A program made the translations under genes and the position numbers. Positions 1 through 7,753 of a DNA stretch of 64,000 nt are shown piece by piece. The first letter of the stretch is position 1. Every line of letters begins with the position of its first letter. Source of the stretch: Acinetobacter proteolyticus (GTDB lineage: Bacteria > Pseudomonadota > Gammaproteobacteria > Pseudomonadales > Moraxellaceae); NCBI RefSeq assembly GCF_000367945.1, contig NZ_KB849179.1, positions 3,597,263 to 3,661,262 of the forward strand, written 5' to 3'. The notes beneath the pieces were generated by a model. The model did no database searches. It was not told the origin of the DNA and was given only the letters and a program-made list of their open reading frames with translations.

Positions 1-1415
1 AGACTTTCAACACCTTGAAGCACATCAATACCAGACTGGATCACACCAGTAACAGGATTGTTGCCTAAGTCACCACCTGTAATACCGCCGATGATATCAG
101 TGATCGCACCTAAAGGACCGCCTTCACCGCCACCAATACCGCCCGTAATGCCACCGATAATGCCCGTGATTGCGCCCAGAGGACCACCTTCACCGCCGCC
201 AATTCCGCCAGTGATGCCACCAATAATGCCAGTAATTGTACCTAATGGACCTGTACTACCAATGTTGGTGATATCACCAATGATATGTTGCACTGTATTT
301 GATGCAATTGAACTATTATTTACAAGCGTACCCACAACACCAGTCAATGAACCTGTCGCGCCACCAAGATCAGCACCAGCAAGATGAGATACTGCTTCGA
401 GGGTACCATTAACTGTATCACGAGAAGTTTCAAAAGTGAGGGTACCTAGATTTGCTAAGTCTCCAATAGGATGTTCGGACTGGTGAACAGCGCTAATAAT
501 CGTACCTGCAACAGTATCAATGCCCGTATTGATGATGTCGGTTTTTAAACTCTCTAGCCCTTGAAGGACATCAATACCGCTTTGAATCACACCTGTTACT
601 GGATTATTCGCTAAATCACCACCCGTGATGCCGCCAATGATTCCAGTGACAGCACCGAGAGGACCACCTTCAGCCCCACCTGTAATGCCACCAATGATTC
701 CAGTGACAGCACCGAGAGGGCCACCTTCAGTTCCACCCGTAATGCCACCGATGATTCCAGTGACAGCACCTAGCGGGCCACCTTCAGCCCCACCTGTAAT
801 GCCACCAATGATTCCAGTGACAGCACCGAGAGGGCCACCTTCAGTTCCACCCGTAATGCCACCGATGATTCCAGTGACAGCACCTAGCGGGCCACCTTCA
901 GCCCCACCTGTAATGCCACCAATGATTCCAGTGACAGCACCGAGAGGGCCACCTTCAGTTCCACCCGTAATGCCACCGATGATTCCAGTGACAGCACCTA
1001 GCGGGCCACCTTCAGCCCCACCTGTAATGCCACCAATAATTCCAGTGACAGCACCGAGAGGACCACCTTCAGTCCCACCCGTAATGCCGCCAATAATTCC
1101 TGTTACTGCACCAAGAGGATTCCCGCCTGCACCGCCAGTAACTCCACCAAGAATATTTGTCACTGTTGAAAGAGGGCTAGAACCGCCTGTTACACCTCCT
1201 AAAATACCTGTAATTGCGCTGACTGGATTGCTTGCTGCTCCGTCTGTAAGATTACTAACCGTATGCGTTACAGTATTTGTTGAAACGATATTTGTAATTG
1301 TAGATAGGGATAATGGAGCAAGGATTGAACCGCCAACGTGTGATGTCGAGATACTACTATCAACTAAACTTGAAGTAATACTTTTAATGGGTGATAAAAG
1401 ACTTTTGAAAAGCAT
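1..1415 (-). CDS. Large glycine-rich repeat protein, N-terminal part (runs off the left edge)
   Basis: The minus strand is open from an ATG at 1415-1413 to the window edge, about 471 codons; the stop lies outside. The first ~60 residues (MLFKSLLSPIKS...) are Ser/Thr-rich with no clear signal peptide. Nine copies of a 19-residue unit follow (GGPLGAVTGIIGGITGGTE type), then a ~100-residue non-repetitive segment (DIINTGIDTVAGTIISAV...), then 22-residue units containing GGIGGGE. No Cys is seen. The unit is rich in GxxxG/GG steps like glycine zippers and is not a Gly-X-Y collagen repeat, although such Acinetobacter proteins are often labelled collagen-like. A weak SD (TAGG) precedes the ATG. Surface or secreted location is inference; the function is unknown. 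Confidence 0.8.
   Translation of the reverse strand, partial: MLFKSLLSPIKSITSSLVDSSISTSHVGGSILAPLSLSTITNIVSTNTVTHTVSNLTDGAASNPVSAITGILGGVTGGSSPLSTVTNILGGVTGGAGGNPLGAVTGIIGGITGGTEGGPLGAVTGIIGGITGGAEGGPLGAVTGIIGGITGGTEGGPLGAVTGIIGGITGGAEGGPLGAVTGIIGGITGGTEGGPLGAVTGIIGGITGGAEGGPLGAVTGIIGGITGGTEGGPLGAVTGIIGGITGGAEGGPLGAVTGIIGGITGGDLANNPVTGVIQSGIDVLQGLESLKTDIINTGIDTVAGTIISAVHQSEHPIGDLANLGTLTFETSRDTVNGTLEAVSHLAGADLGGATGSLTGVVGTLVNNSSIASNTVQHIIGDITNIGSTGPLGTITGIIGGITGGIGGGEGGPLGAITGIIGGITGGIGGGEGGPLGAITDIIGGITGGDLGNNPVTGVIQSGIDVLQGVES
625..1130 (-). repeat. Nine-copy 57-bp tandem repeat with 114-bp higher-order period
   Basis: A 57-bp unit (19 codons) recurs with the phrase ccagtgaca at about 643, 700, 757, 814, 871, 928, 985 and 1042, and a diverged copy at 1099. 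Two unit types alternate (…TTCAGCCCCACC… and …TTCAGTTCCACC…), so the near-exact period is 114 bp, with equivalent positions at 664, 778, 892 and 1006. The outer copies are more diverged. This lies inside the repeat-protein gene, and copy-number change would keep the reading frame. Confidence 0.92.
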
Positions 1416-1475
1416 AACGATACCTATATTTTTAAAGTTGTGTTGTTTTGAGTAATTATTAAATGGTTTTGGTTT

Positions 1476-1491
1476 TGTGATTAAAGTCACA
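1476..1491. promoter_or_regulatory. CRP/Vfr-type palindrome TGTGATTAAAGTCACA
   Basis: This is a perfect match to TGTGA-N6-TCACA, centred about 68 bp upstream of the start codon of the repeat-protein gene and inside the AT-rich leader. No other gene starts nearby. Acinetobacter encodes a CRP/Vfr homologue; control of this gene by it is inference. Confidence 0.6.
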
Positions 1492-2061
1492 TTAATCGTA
1501 TTTAGTGTTATATGTGGCAATTATTTTGTCAATCTGTAACGGTTTAAAAATGGATTGTTAAATATGAGTTTAAGATACTGAATTTTAATATATTTATGGC
1601 TTGATAAATTTTATTAAATTTACATTTGTATTTTATTTAAAAAAGGATAGTGTTTTTTACTTAGTTCATTTAGTCTGTTTTATCAGATAATTAAAGTCAT
1701 ATTTAGGTTTGAAGTTGGTATCGAAATAAGAAATTTTTAAGATTTGTTACTGCTTTGCAAAAAAATATTTCTAATAAATTTTTAATGATATTTAATTAAT
1801 AAAGATCAATATTTTAAATTTTTTCTTAATTCATTTTTTTTAAATTAACATAAATCTAAAGTCGTAGTATTTAGCATGTTTTGGGGATGTTGTTAAAAAA
1901 AACTTACCAATCAGAGGAATGTTATAAAGGGATAGCTTGAGTGATTTTAATGAAATGAGAGCGTACGGCAGAATTTTAAGGTGATTATGGGTGTATTTTG
2001 TTCAAACAACAACAGAGTGCCGAATCTATAGCCAGTTGAGTGCAATCTTGTGAAAAAAGGC
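1492..2061. other. AT-rich intergenic region without recognisable gene
   Basis: About 570 bp of very AT-rich DNA lies between the repeat-protein gene and the tRNA promoter. No ORF with a good start, no repeat and no RNA signature was seen on either strand. It is probably the upstream regulatory zone of the repeat-protein gene. Confidence 0.5.
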
Positions 2062-2089
2062 TTATCATTTGGGGGGAAGTGCGTATAAT
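2062..2089 (+). promoter_or_regulatory. tRNA-Arg promoter
   Basis: The -10 TATAAT is at 2084-2089 and a -35-like TTATCA at 2062-2067, with a 16-bp spacer containing six G. The mature tRNA starts 17 bp after the -10. Confidence 0.65.
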
Positions 2090-2105
2090 GCGCTTCATCA
2101 AATAT

Positions 2106-2182
2106 GCGCTCATAGCTCAGCTGGATAGAGCACTTGGCTACGAACTAAGGGGTCGGGAGTTCGAATCTCTCTGAGCGCACCA
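2106..2182 (+). tRNA. tRNA-Arg (anticodon ACG)
   Basis: A full cloverleaf can be folded by eye. The acceptor stem is GCGCTCA/TGAGCGC, the D arm GCTC/GAGC, the anticodon stem CTTGG/CTAAG with loop CTACGAA (anticodon ACG), and the T arm GGGAG-TTCGAAT-CTCTC. CCA is encoded. Length is 77 nt. ACG is expected to be modified to ICG and to read CGU/CGC/CGA. Its own promoter and terminator flank it. Confidence 0.97.
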
Positions 2183-2194
2183 ATTTGAATAAAG

Positions 2195-2220
2195 AAAACC
2201 GCTTAAATGCGGTTTTTTTA
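2195..2220. terminator. Bidirectional terminator of tRNA-Arg and the SRPBCC gene
   Basis: The hairpin AAAACCGC-TTAAAT-GCGGTTTT has a T tract on both strands. It lies between the tRNA and the stop codon of the convergent minus-strand gene. Confidence 0.85.
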
Positions 2221-2224
2221 CGTC

Positions 2225-3523
2225 TTATGTTTTTGCTTTAATTTTTTGTACAAACACGGCATTACCCCCAACGGCGGGAAGTACATCATGATAAGGCAGA
2301 CTGCGCATGGCCCTTAACAAGAATGGGGCTTTTTCATCGATTTTCATCGCGCTGGTTATGCTGAATAAGCTGCCTTGATTAAGTGAACTCAACTGCATTT
2401 TTCCTTTAATAAAACGCAAATCTCCACCATTGGCATAAAAATTATTTTCAGCCGCTTGCGGATAGTTAAAGCGTAACTTAAAGGCAAAGGGAATATTGAT
2501 GACACCTAGACCAACATTGACTTGAATATCCGCATCCTGTGCCTGATTTTGGATGGGAGTGGTCACCACTTTTTTAATTTGCCGAGGGAACAGTTCCTGA
2601 TAGGCCGATGGGCTCAGCCATTTCTGCAAGGGTTGAGTCGGTTGTTTATAAAATTCATAGGTGGTGGTAAAACGCATGGATTCTCGGCCATGGGTATACA
2701 GCATACTGGTCGGTGCATGAATGACACTGACAGGTTGCTGAGCGGATTGAATCAATTGTGTGACTTTATTCAGTTGTGCTGCATTCAACTGCGGATTCGG
2801 CATTTGTCCTGCATTGAGTGGTTTAAGATTGGATTGAATAAAACGGGCTCTTAAGGATTCTAAAATAAAGGCATTACTACTACTTGGAATTCCGAGTTTG
2901 ACCTCAGGAATGGCATTTAGAATTTTCTTAAAAATAAATCCTTTGGGTTGATTCAAATCACCCCATTGGGTCAAGGTGATTAAGGTGCGGTTCTCGTCCA
3001 GTGCAAACCATTCAAATTTACCGACGCCGTAGGGAATCGGCGCATCAATCACCAGACTGGCAATACTATTCGACTTAATCTGATGTTGTAGGGTGACGTC
3101 TTCATTAAAATTGAGTACAGGAATTGGGGTCGGAATCGAGACTCGATATTTCATTTGAACAATATTGCCAGACTGTTCTAATGTCTTCGCCGATTTGAGC
3201 GTTGGGAATAATCCGACATAATGGCTGAAATCGGTCAGTGTTTTGGCCACTTGTTGTGCATTAACGGGAACAATGATCGCGGCTGAGTTAAAACTGACAT
3301 TGGGCTGAGGATTGCTTTTCAGTGTCGGAACCGCTGTTTTGGTTGCAGGATGACCGTAAATAAAAATATTGTTTTGGGTATAACTGGCCAACAGTTGCGG
3401 ATTGTTTTGAAATGGTTGTAGGGCACTCGGAATATTGTCTGTCCAAGGCAAGATTTGTGCAAAACAGCTTTGTGTGAGCCCGAATAAAACACAGGGCAAG
3501 ATTAGACGATTCAAATAAGCCAT
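2225..3523 (-). CDS. Exported SRPBCC/START-like protein
   Basis: The start is placed at the ATG at 3523 (MAYLNRLILPCVLFGL…), preceded by AAGGAATGTG; the longer reading adds 22 residues with no SD. The product has 432 residues. Residues 1-22 form a signal peptide ending SCFAQ. A segment around residues 80-200 (VPVNAQQVAKTLTDFSHYVG… YRVSIPTP…) looks like an SRPBCC/polyketide-cyclase helix-grip fold. The C-terminal half resembles a second similar domain (VNVGLGVINIPFAFKLRF). This is an inferred periplasmic or outer-membrane-associated lipid-binding protein. The family assignment is by pattern only and the substrate is unknown. Confidence 0.6.
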   Translation of the reverse strand: MAYLNRLILPCVLFGLTQSCFAQILPWTDNIPSALQPFQNNPQLLASYTQNNIFIYGHPATKTAVPTLKSNPQPNVSFNSAAIIVPVNAQQVAKTLTDFSHYVGLFPTLKSAKTLEQSGNIVQMKYRVSIPTPIPVLNFNEDVTLQHQIKSNSIASLVIDAPIPYGVGKFEWFALDENRTLITLTQWGDLNQPKGFIFKKILNAIPEVKLGIPSSSNAFILESLRARFIQSNLKPLNAGQMPNPQLNAAQLNKVTQLIQSAQQPVSVIHAPTSMLYTHGRESMRFTTTYEFYKQPTQPLQKWLSPSAYQELFPRQIKKVVTTPIQNQAQDADIQVNVGLGVINIPFAFKLRFNYPQAAENNFYANGGDLRFIKGKMQLSSLNQGSLFSITSAMKIDEKAPFLLRAMRSLPYHDVLPAVGGNAVFVQKIKAKT

Positions 3524-3643
3524 CACATTCCTTTGATTTTTATCCGTGATTTCATCCAATGACCAGATCCCTCTCACTAGAGCGATCAATACTGCTTATT
3601 AATAAAATTTTTTATGCATGAAAAATAGTCATGTTGTGTAAAA

Positions 3644-3670
3644 CCCGCTCAAGTGGCTGTCTGGAGCGGG
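3644..3670 (-). terminator. Terminator of the downstream-facing lipoprotein gene
   Basis: On the minus strand CCCGCTCC and GAGCGGG flank a 13-nt loop and are followed by TTTTAC, directly after the lipoprotein gene at 3683-4471. Confidence 0.65.
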
Positions 3671-3682
3671 GCTGGGAAAAGT

Positions 3683-4471
3683 TTATTGTTCAGCCATTAA
3701 GCTTTTACGACGATAGACAAACAAGATGGCACCCAGTGGCAATGCAATTTGCAAGATAATTGGACTATAGACCGTTTGCTGGAAGTAACCTGCACCTAAG
3801 ACTAAGAAGCTCAGCATTTGAAAAGCGTAACTGCCATCGGTCCAATTTAGTGAAAATTGCATAAAGCCAAAGCAAATAAAAATTAACCACGCCCATTTCC
3901 GTTTTTGCATGGGGGTTCTTATGCATAGGATAAAGGCATATATACAAAACAGCGGAATCGCAATGGCAAGGATGAACACGACATAATGCAGTAGACTTTT
4001 TCCTGCAAATGTAAAGCCATGCATGGCTTGGACTGAATGGTCAATCGGTTCAACATGAATGCCAATAATACGGATTTGATCTGCCTGTTTACTGAGTACG
4101 ATTTTATTCATCAGCCAATGATCCGCAAATTCATATTCAAAGCTTAATTGATAAGTGACGACATCTTTAAATAAGCTTTTATTGGCTGCAATTAACTTGA
4201 TATTTTTAACGGGTTCATCCGGAAATAAGCCCGCCATTTGGATCAAGGTGCTATGGGTGGATTCATCTTGCAGTTCTGGACTGAGATATTTCTCAACTGC
4301 GGCATAGTTTTTGTTGCTGAGTTGATTAAACATATCCTCGGCAAAAGCCTTTTCTTGGGGCGGTACAATCTTTTCGAGAAAGGATTGTTGGTTACAGGCG
4401 CTGAGTGTGATCAAAAGACCTAAAAGAAGCAGCAAAGATCTAAACTGTTGTGGCATCTTCATCATTTTCAT
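3683..4471 (-). CDS. Putative membrane-anchored lipoprotein
   Basis: The product has 262 residues. The N terminus (MKMMKMPQQ… LLLLGLLITLSAC) is a lipoprotein signal peptide with lipobox LSAC. A soluble domain of ~130 residues follows (FAEDMFNQLSNKNYAAVEKYL…), resembling small DUF-type folds that follow lipoprotein signals. The C-terminal ~100 residues hold about three hydrophobic helices (LLHYVVFILAIAIPLFCIYA and others). Lipidated N terminus plus multiple TM helices is uncommon. Several in-frame Met codons (4471, 4465, 4462, 4456) lack a clear SD, so the start is uncertain. Unknown function. Confidence 0.65.
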   Translation of the reverse strand: MKMMKMPQQFRSLLLLLGLLITLSACNQQSFLEKIVPPQEKAFAEDMFNQLSNKNYAAVEKYLSPELQDESTHSTLIQMAGLFPDEPVKNIKLIAANKSLFKDVVTYQLSFEYEFADHWLMNKIVLSKQADQIRIIGIHVEPIDHSVQAMHGFTFAGKSLLHYVVFILAIAIPLFCIYAFILCIRTPMQKRKWAWLIFICFGFMQFSLNWTDGSYAFQMLSFLVLGAGYFQQTVYSPIILQIALPLGAILFVYRRKSLMAEQ

Positions 4472-4634
4472 ACTGTTAAATTCATCGATAAAACTAAATT
4501 GATATAAAAGGGCGAGCCCAAAAGAGAGAAAACATCACACTTAAATTTTGTATTAAATCGCGATAAATGTGATTTCCCATTAAATCATTTATGTTCTAAT
4601 AGATCAGTTTTTTTTCAAATGTTAGAAATCAAAA

Positions 4635-5132
4635 ATGTCTGAACAACGTCCAAGTGTATCGGTGCGCTATTATTTGAATTTAGAAGAATCACAAGATGGT
4701 TTTGCTTTGGTCACTTTTGGCAAAAAAACCTTTAGCCGCTTTTTAACCCCAGTGATCAGTATTGCGATTATTTTGTGGGGAGTCTATTTAGGTTTTTCTG
4801 GCGTTGGGCGTTATTACGTTGCACTGGGTGCTTTTTTCCTGGTGATGCAAGCAGTCATGCGCTACTGGTTATTACCGATGTTGTTTAAGCGCCAATTTGT
4901 ACGTTATCAGTTTGGTAAAAGCGAGCAGGGCATTGATCTTTATCAAGATCATTTTGAACTATATGCCGCAGGCAAAAAACAAAGTGCACAATATGCTGAA
5001 GTCCAATCATTTGCGGTGGGTAAGTTGACCTACATGTTGGAGCTGAAAAGTCATACTGTGGTGATCGTGCCTAAACGTGCATTTAGTGATTCAGCAGATC
5101 AAACAAAATTTGAAAATAGTTTTAAAAAGTAA
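4635..5132 (+). CDS. YcxB-like membrane protein
   Basis: The 165-residue product has two TM helices near residues 35-75 (LTPVISIAIILWGVYLGF and YYVALGAFFLVMQAVM) and a C-terminal soluble segment (YQFGKSEQGIDLYQDHFEL…VIVPKRAF). This matches the layout of the YcxB-like family: two TM segments then a PH-like domain ending with a VPKRAF motif. It is upstream of and co-directional with the FAH-family gene, 33 bp from that start. Inner membrane location is predicted; the biochemical role is unknown. Confidence 0.7.
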   Translation: MSEQRPSVSVRYYLNLEESQDGFALVTFGKKTFSRFLTPVISIAIILWGVYLGFSGVGRYYVALGAFFLVMQAVMRYWLLPMLFKRQFVRYQFGKSEQGIDLYQDHFELYAAGKKQSAQYAEVQSFAVGKLTYMLELKSHTVVIVPKRAFSDSADQTKFENSFKK

Positions 5133-5165
5133 ATTTATCGACGGTTGAAAGAACAAGGAGTTTTC

Positions 5166-5807
5166 ATGAGTACACGTCCTTCAAAAATTGTGTGTGTCGG
5201 TCGAAATTATGCGGAACATGCCAAGGAATTGGGCAATGCCATTCCTGACCGTGCCTTGCTATTTATTAAGCCACCAAGCAGTATTGGCTCTTTAGCTCAA
5301 GGTGTGAGCTGGAATCAGGCTTTGGGTGAATGTCATTATGAATGCGAAATTTGTTTGCAAATCGCACATCCATTATCGCAAGAAACCGATCCAGCCAAAG
5401 CCCTAGAAGCCATTGGTGCAATCACTTTAGGTCTGGATTTGACCCTGCGTGATTTACAGAGCGATTTAAAATCCAAGGGCGAACCGTGGGAACGTGCCAA
5501 AGCCTTTGATGGCGCCTGTATTTTGGCGGACTGGATTGAAGCAGATGAAATTGGTGACTTGCAAGAGCTAGAGCTAATTTTGAATATCAATGGGGTAGAC
5601 CGTCAGCATGGTTTTACTAAAGATATGATCTTTGATATTGGGACTCTACTTGTTGAGATTAACAAATCATTTAGTCTGGAAGCAGGCGATGTGATTATGA
5701 CAGGAACACCCGCAGGCGTGGGGGCATTACGTGCCAATGATCAATTGACCATGAAATTGATTACCCAGTCTGGCGAATATGACTGGGATACCTTTGTCAA
5801 AGCCTAA
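5166..5807 (+). CDS. Fumarylacetoacetate hydrolase family protein (YcgM-like acylpyruvase)
   Basis: The start is the ATG at 5166, preceded by AACAAGGAG; an upstream in-frame start has no SD. The product has 213 residues, the usual size of single-domain FAH proteins. Motifs are VCVGRNYAEHAKELGN at the start, the metal-binding CHYECEICLQI (the two E align with the FAH metal site), LGLDLTLRDLQ, and the C-terminal GDVIMTGTPAGVGAL. The family cleaves C-C bonds of acylpyruvates or decarboxylates oxaloacetate with Mg2+/Mn2+. E. coli YcgM is the closest recalled model. The precise substrate is not shown by sequence. Confidence 0.88.
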   Translation: MSTRPSKIVCVGRNYAEHAKELGNAIPDRALLFIKPPSSIGSLAQGVSWNQALGECHYECEICLQIAHPLSQETDPAKALEAIGAITLGLDLTLRDLQSDLKSKGEPWERAKAFDGACILADWIEADEIGDLQELELILNINGVDRQHGFTKDMIFDIGTLLVEINKSFSLEAGDVIMTGTPAGVGALRANDQLTMKLITQSGEYDWDTFVKA

Positions 5808-5821
5808 GTTGAAATAAAAGG

Positions 5822-5855
5822 ATGGTGCTGTTCTGAAGAGCAGCGCCATTTTTTA
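5822..5855 (+). terminator. Terminator after the FAH-family gene
   Basis: The hairpin GGTGCTG…AGCAGCGCC is followed by ATTTTTT, 15 bp after the stop codon. Confidence 0.7.
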
Positions 5856-5912
5856 TATCTGAAAGTATGATTTTCCGTTGAGTCCAATCTTCGTTAAGGC
5901 GTTGATAGCAAC

Positions 5913-6713
5913 TTAACTGCCTTGATACAGCTTACGAAACTGGTCTGGGGTGAAATGCATCCAGCGTTTAAACATATAAATAAAAGCTGATGAGCTGGCA
6001 TAACCTAAATCTAGCGCAATATTTTCAATAGTCTTGCCCTGATTTAACATCGACATCGCTTTCATCACTTTTAAACGTTGCCGCCATTCATGCAATGACA
6101 TTCCTAACTCTTTTTGGCTATAACGGGCAAGGGTGCGTTCAGTCATATTGATCATCTGTGCCAGCTGTTCCAGAGTGCTGTTATCAGCAGGAAATTCATG
6201 TAAGTGCATCAATATTTTCGCCAGCGCGGGATGCTCCGTGGTTGGCAGATAACTGCCCACCAACTCTGCATGAGTCAGTGAATCGAGCAAAACTTGCAGC
6301 AAGCGTAAATATTCTGGATCTTGTTCAGCAAAGGGGTGTTTACGAATATGTTCGAGCAGCGCAGAGACTAAAGGTGCAGACAATAAGATACCCGCCTGTT
6401 GAGGCATATTGCGGCAGAGGGATTCATGCACGTATAAGGTGCAATGCGTCACCTCGTTACGATTGATACCACTATGCTGTACATGCGGTGGCAACCAGAT
6501 CCCGTAAGGTGGTGGGGTTAAATAATGAATTTGCTCAATATTGACTTCTAAAACGCCGTCGAAGGCATAGATAAACTCCCCCCAAGCATGGGCATGTTTG
6601 GGATAAAAAGTCTCCGCAGGTGCATCACGGATCTGTAGCCACAAGGGTGCTGGAATCTCATTGTAGGTCGGGATGGCCTGAAAATCTTGAATCCGTTGTG
6701 CTGATTTTTTCAT
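5913..6713 (-). CDS. AraC-family regulator with N-terminal cupin
   Basis: The 266-residue product starts at the ATG at 6713 (MKKSAQRIQDFQ…); the upstream in-frame start is a GTG. Residues ~20-100 form a cupin-type sensing domain (FYPKHAHAWGEFIYAFDGVLEV…PPYGIWLPPHVQHS). The C-terminal ~100 residues hold two HTH motifs (LEQLAQMINMTERTLARYSQ and IENIALDLGYASSSAFIYMF) ending FTPDQFRKL. It is divergent from an EamA transporter gene, and a perfect 13-bp inverted repeat sits between them. Control of that transporter and of itself is inferred. The ligand is unknown. Confidence 0.9.
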   Translation of the reverse strand: MKKSAQRIQDFQAIPTYNEIPAPLWLQIRDAPAETFYPKHAHAWGEFIYAFDGVLEVNIEQIHYLTPPPYGIWLPPHVQHSGINRNEVTHCTLYVHESLCRNMPQQAGILLSAPLVSALLEHIRKHPFAEQDPEYLRLLQVLLDSLTHAELVGSYLPTTEHPALAKILMHLHEFPADNSTLEQLAQMINMTERTLARYSQKELGMSLHEWRQRLKVMKAMSMLNQGKTIENIALDLGYASSSAFIYMFKRWMHFTPDQFRKLYQGS

Positions 6714-6745
6714 AACATGAGAATTGCCTGAAAACACGCATCTAT

Positions 6746-6779
6746 TGTCGTATTTTCACTATATCATGAAAATACGACA
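6746..6779. promoter_or_regulatory. Perfect inverted repeat between araC-type and eamA-type genes
   Basis: The arm TGTCGTATTTTCA (6746-6758) and its exact complement TGAAAATACGACA (6767-6779) are separated by 8 bp. It is 33 bp from the regulator start and 41 bp from the transporter start, well placed for an operator that controls both. Confidence 0.75.
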
Positions 6780-6820
6780 GTCTTATATTGAGGCTCAAGC
6801 CATAAAATCAGGAATGCGAA

Positions 6821-7726
6821 ATGGATGAGCGCAAAGTATTAGATGCAACCGCATCAAGTCTGATGATCGTACTGTGTATGATTTGGGGACTACAACAAGT
6901 CATTTTAAAAATGGCAGCGCCTGATATTTCGCCCTTAATGCAAATCGCGCTACGTTCTGGCCTTGCCGCTATACTACTTTTACCCTTACTTTACCTCGAT
7001 AAAACCAGTCAGCTTTTTAATCGCCAGAATTTGAAAGCGGGCGCATTGGTCGCCTTTTTATTTTCTTTAGAATTCTTTTTATTGGCACAAGCTCTACAAT
7101 TAACCTCGGCTTCACATGCTGTGGTACTGCTGTATACCGCACCGATTTTTGTCGCCTTGGGACTACATTGGAAGCTTCCTTCCGAGCGCTTGAGTCTGTT
7201 GCAATGGACAGGCATCGGGATTGCTTTTTTAGGGATCGTGGTGACGTTCTTACGTACTAACTCAGGCGCATCAATTGCGGATCGTCAAATGTTGTGGGGG
7301 GACTTACTGGCTTTGGCTGGCAGTATTGCTTGGGCAGCAACCACCATTACCGTACGTTTATCCTCACTTGCACAAGCGGCGGTGACTCAAACGCTGTTTT
7401 ATCAATTGGCCGGTAGTTTTGTATTATTGTTTGGCGCTGCGATTGTTTTGGGACAAGCGACGATTCACTTTACTCCATTGGTGATGGGCAGTCTGGCTTT
7501 CCATACTTTGGTGGTTTCTTTTGCCAGTTTCTTGGCATGGTTTTGGTTGCTACGAAATTATTTAGCTTCCCGCCTTGGCGTCTTTTCCTTCCTGACTCCC
7601 TTATTTGGGATGGCTTTTGGCGTCTGGTTATTGGGCGAAAAAATTGAGCTGAACTTTGTGATTGGTTCTGCGTTGGTCTTGGTTGGCATTGTGGTGGTGA
7701 GTTTACAGGGCTGGTTAAGGAAATAA
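6821..7726 (+). CDS. DMT-superfamily (EamA) transporter
   Basis: The 301-residue product has ten predicted hydrophobic helices arranged as two EamA repeats, the first beginning SLMIVLCMIWGLQQVILK and the second near residue 155 (GDLLALAGSIAWAATTITV). It ends LVLVGIVVVSLQGWLRK. SD AGGAATGCG precedes the ATG. The family exports or imports small metabolites such as amino acids or drugs across the inner membrane; the substrate cannot be read from sequence. The divergent AraC regulator and shared palindrome suggest inducible export. Confidence 0.88.
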   Translation: MDERKVLDATASSLMIVLCMIWGLQQVILKMAAPDISPLMQIALRSGLAAILLLPLLYLDKTSQLFNRQNLKAGALVAFLFSLEFFLLAQALQLTSASHAVVLLYTAPIFVALGLHWKLPSERLSLLQWTGIGIAFLGIVVTFLRTNSGASIADRQMLWGDLLALAGSIAWAATTITVRLSSLAQAAVTQTLFYQLAGSFVLLFGAAIVLGQATIHFTPLVMGSLAFHTLVVSFASFLAWFWLLRNYLASRLGVFSFLTPLFGMAFGVWLLGEKIELNFVIGSALVLVGIVVVSLQGWLRK

Positions 7727-7751
7727 AAAAGACCTCTTGCGAGGTCTTTTT
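7726..7751. terminator. Bidirectional terminator between eamA-type and yihY-type genes
   Basis: AAAAAGACCTC-TTGC-GAGGTCTTTTT is symmetrical, with A/T tracts serving both convergent genes. Confidence 0.9.
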
Positions 7752-7753
7752 AC

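Noticed and set aside
58-387. Plus-strand Pro/Met-rich frame over the glycine repeats
   Set aside because: It is the reverse-complement reading of the glycine-rich repeat gene; the Pro/Val composition comes directly from GGN/GCN codons on the other strand and there is no SD.
625-1130. CRISPR-like array
   Set aside because: The repeats are continuous 57-bp coding units without spacers of unique sequence and there are no cas genes.
625-1455. Plus-strand 276-codon Pro-rich frame
   Set aside because: A shadow of the minus-strand repeat gene. The minus frame has a sensible N terminus, start region and extension beyond the window.
2106-2182. tRNA as an integration (att) site
   Set aside because: No integrase, partial tRNA copy or prophage gene was found nearby in the window.
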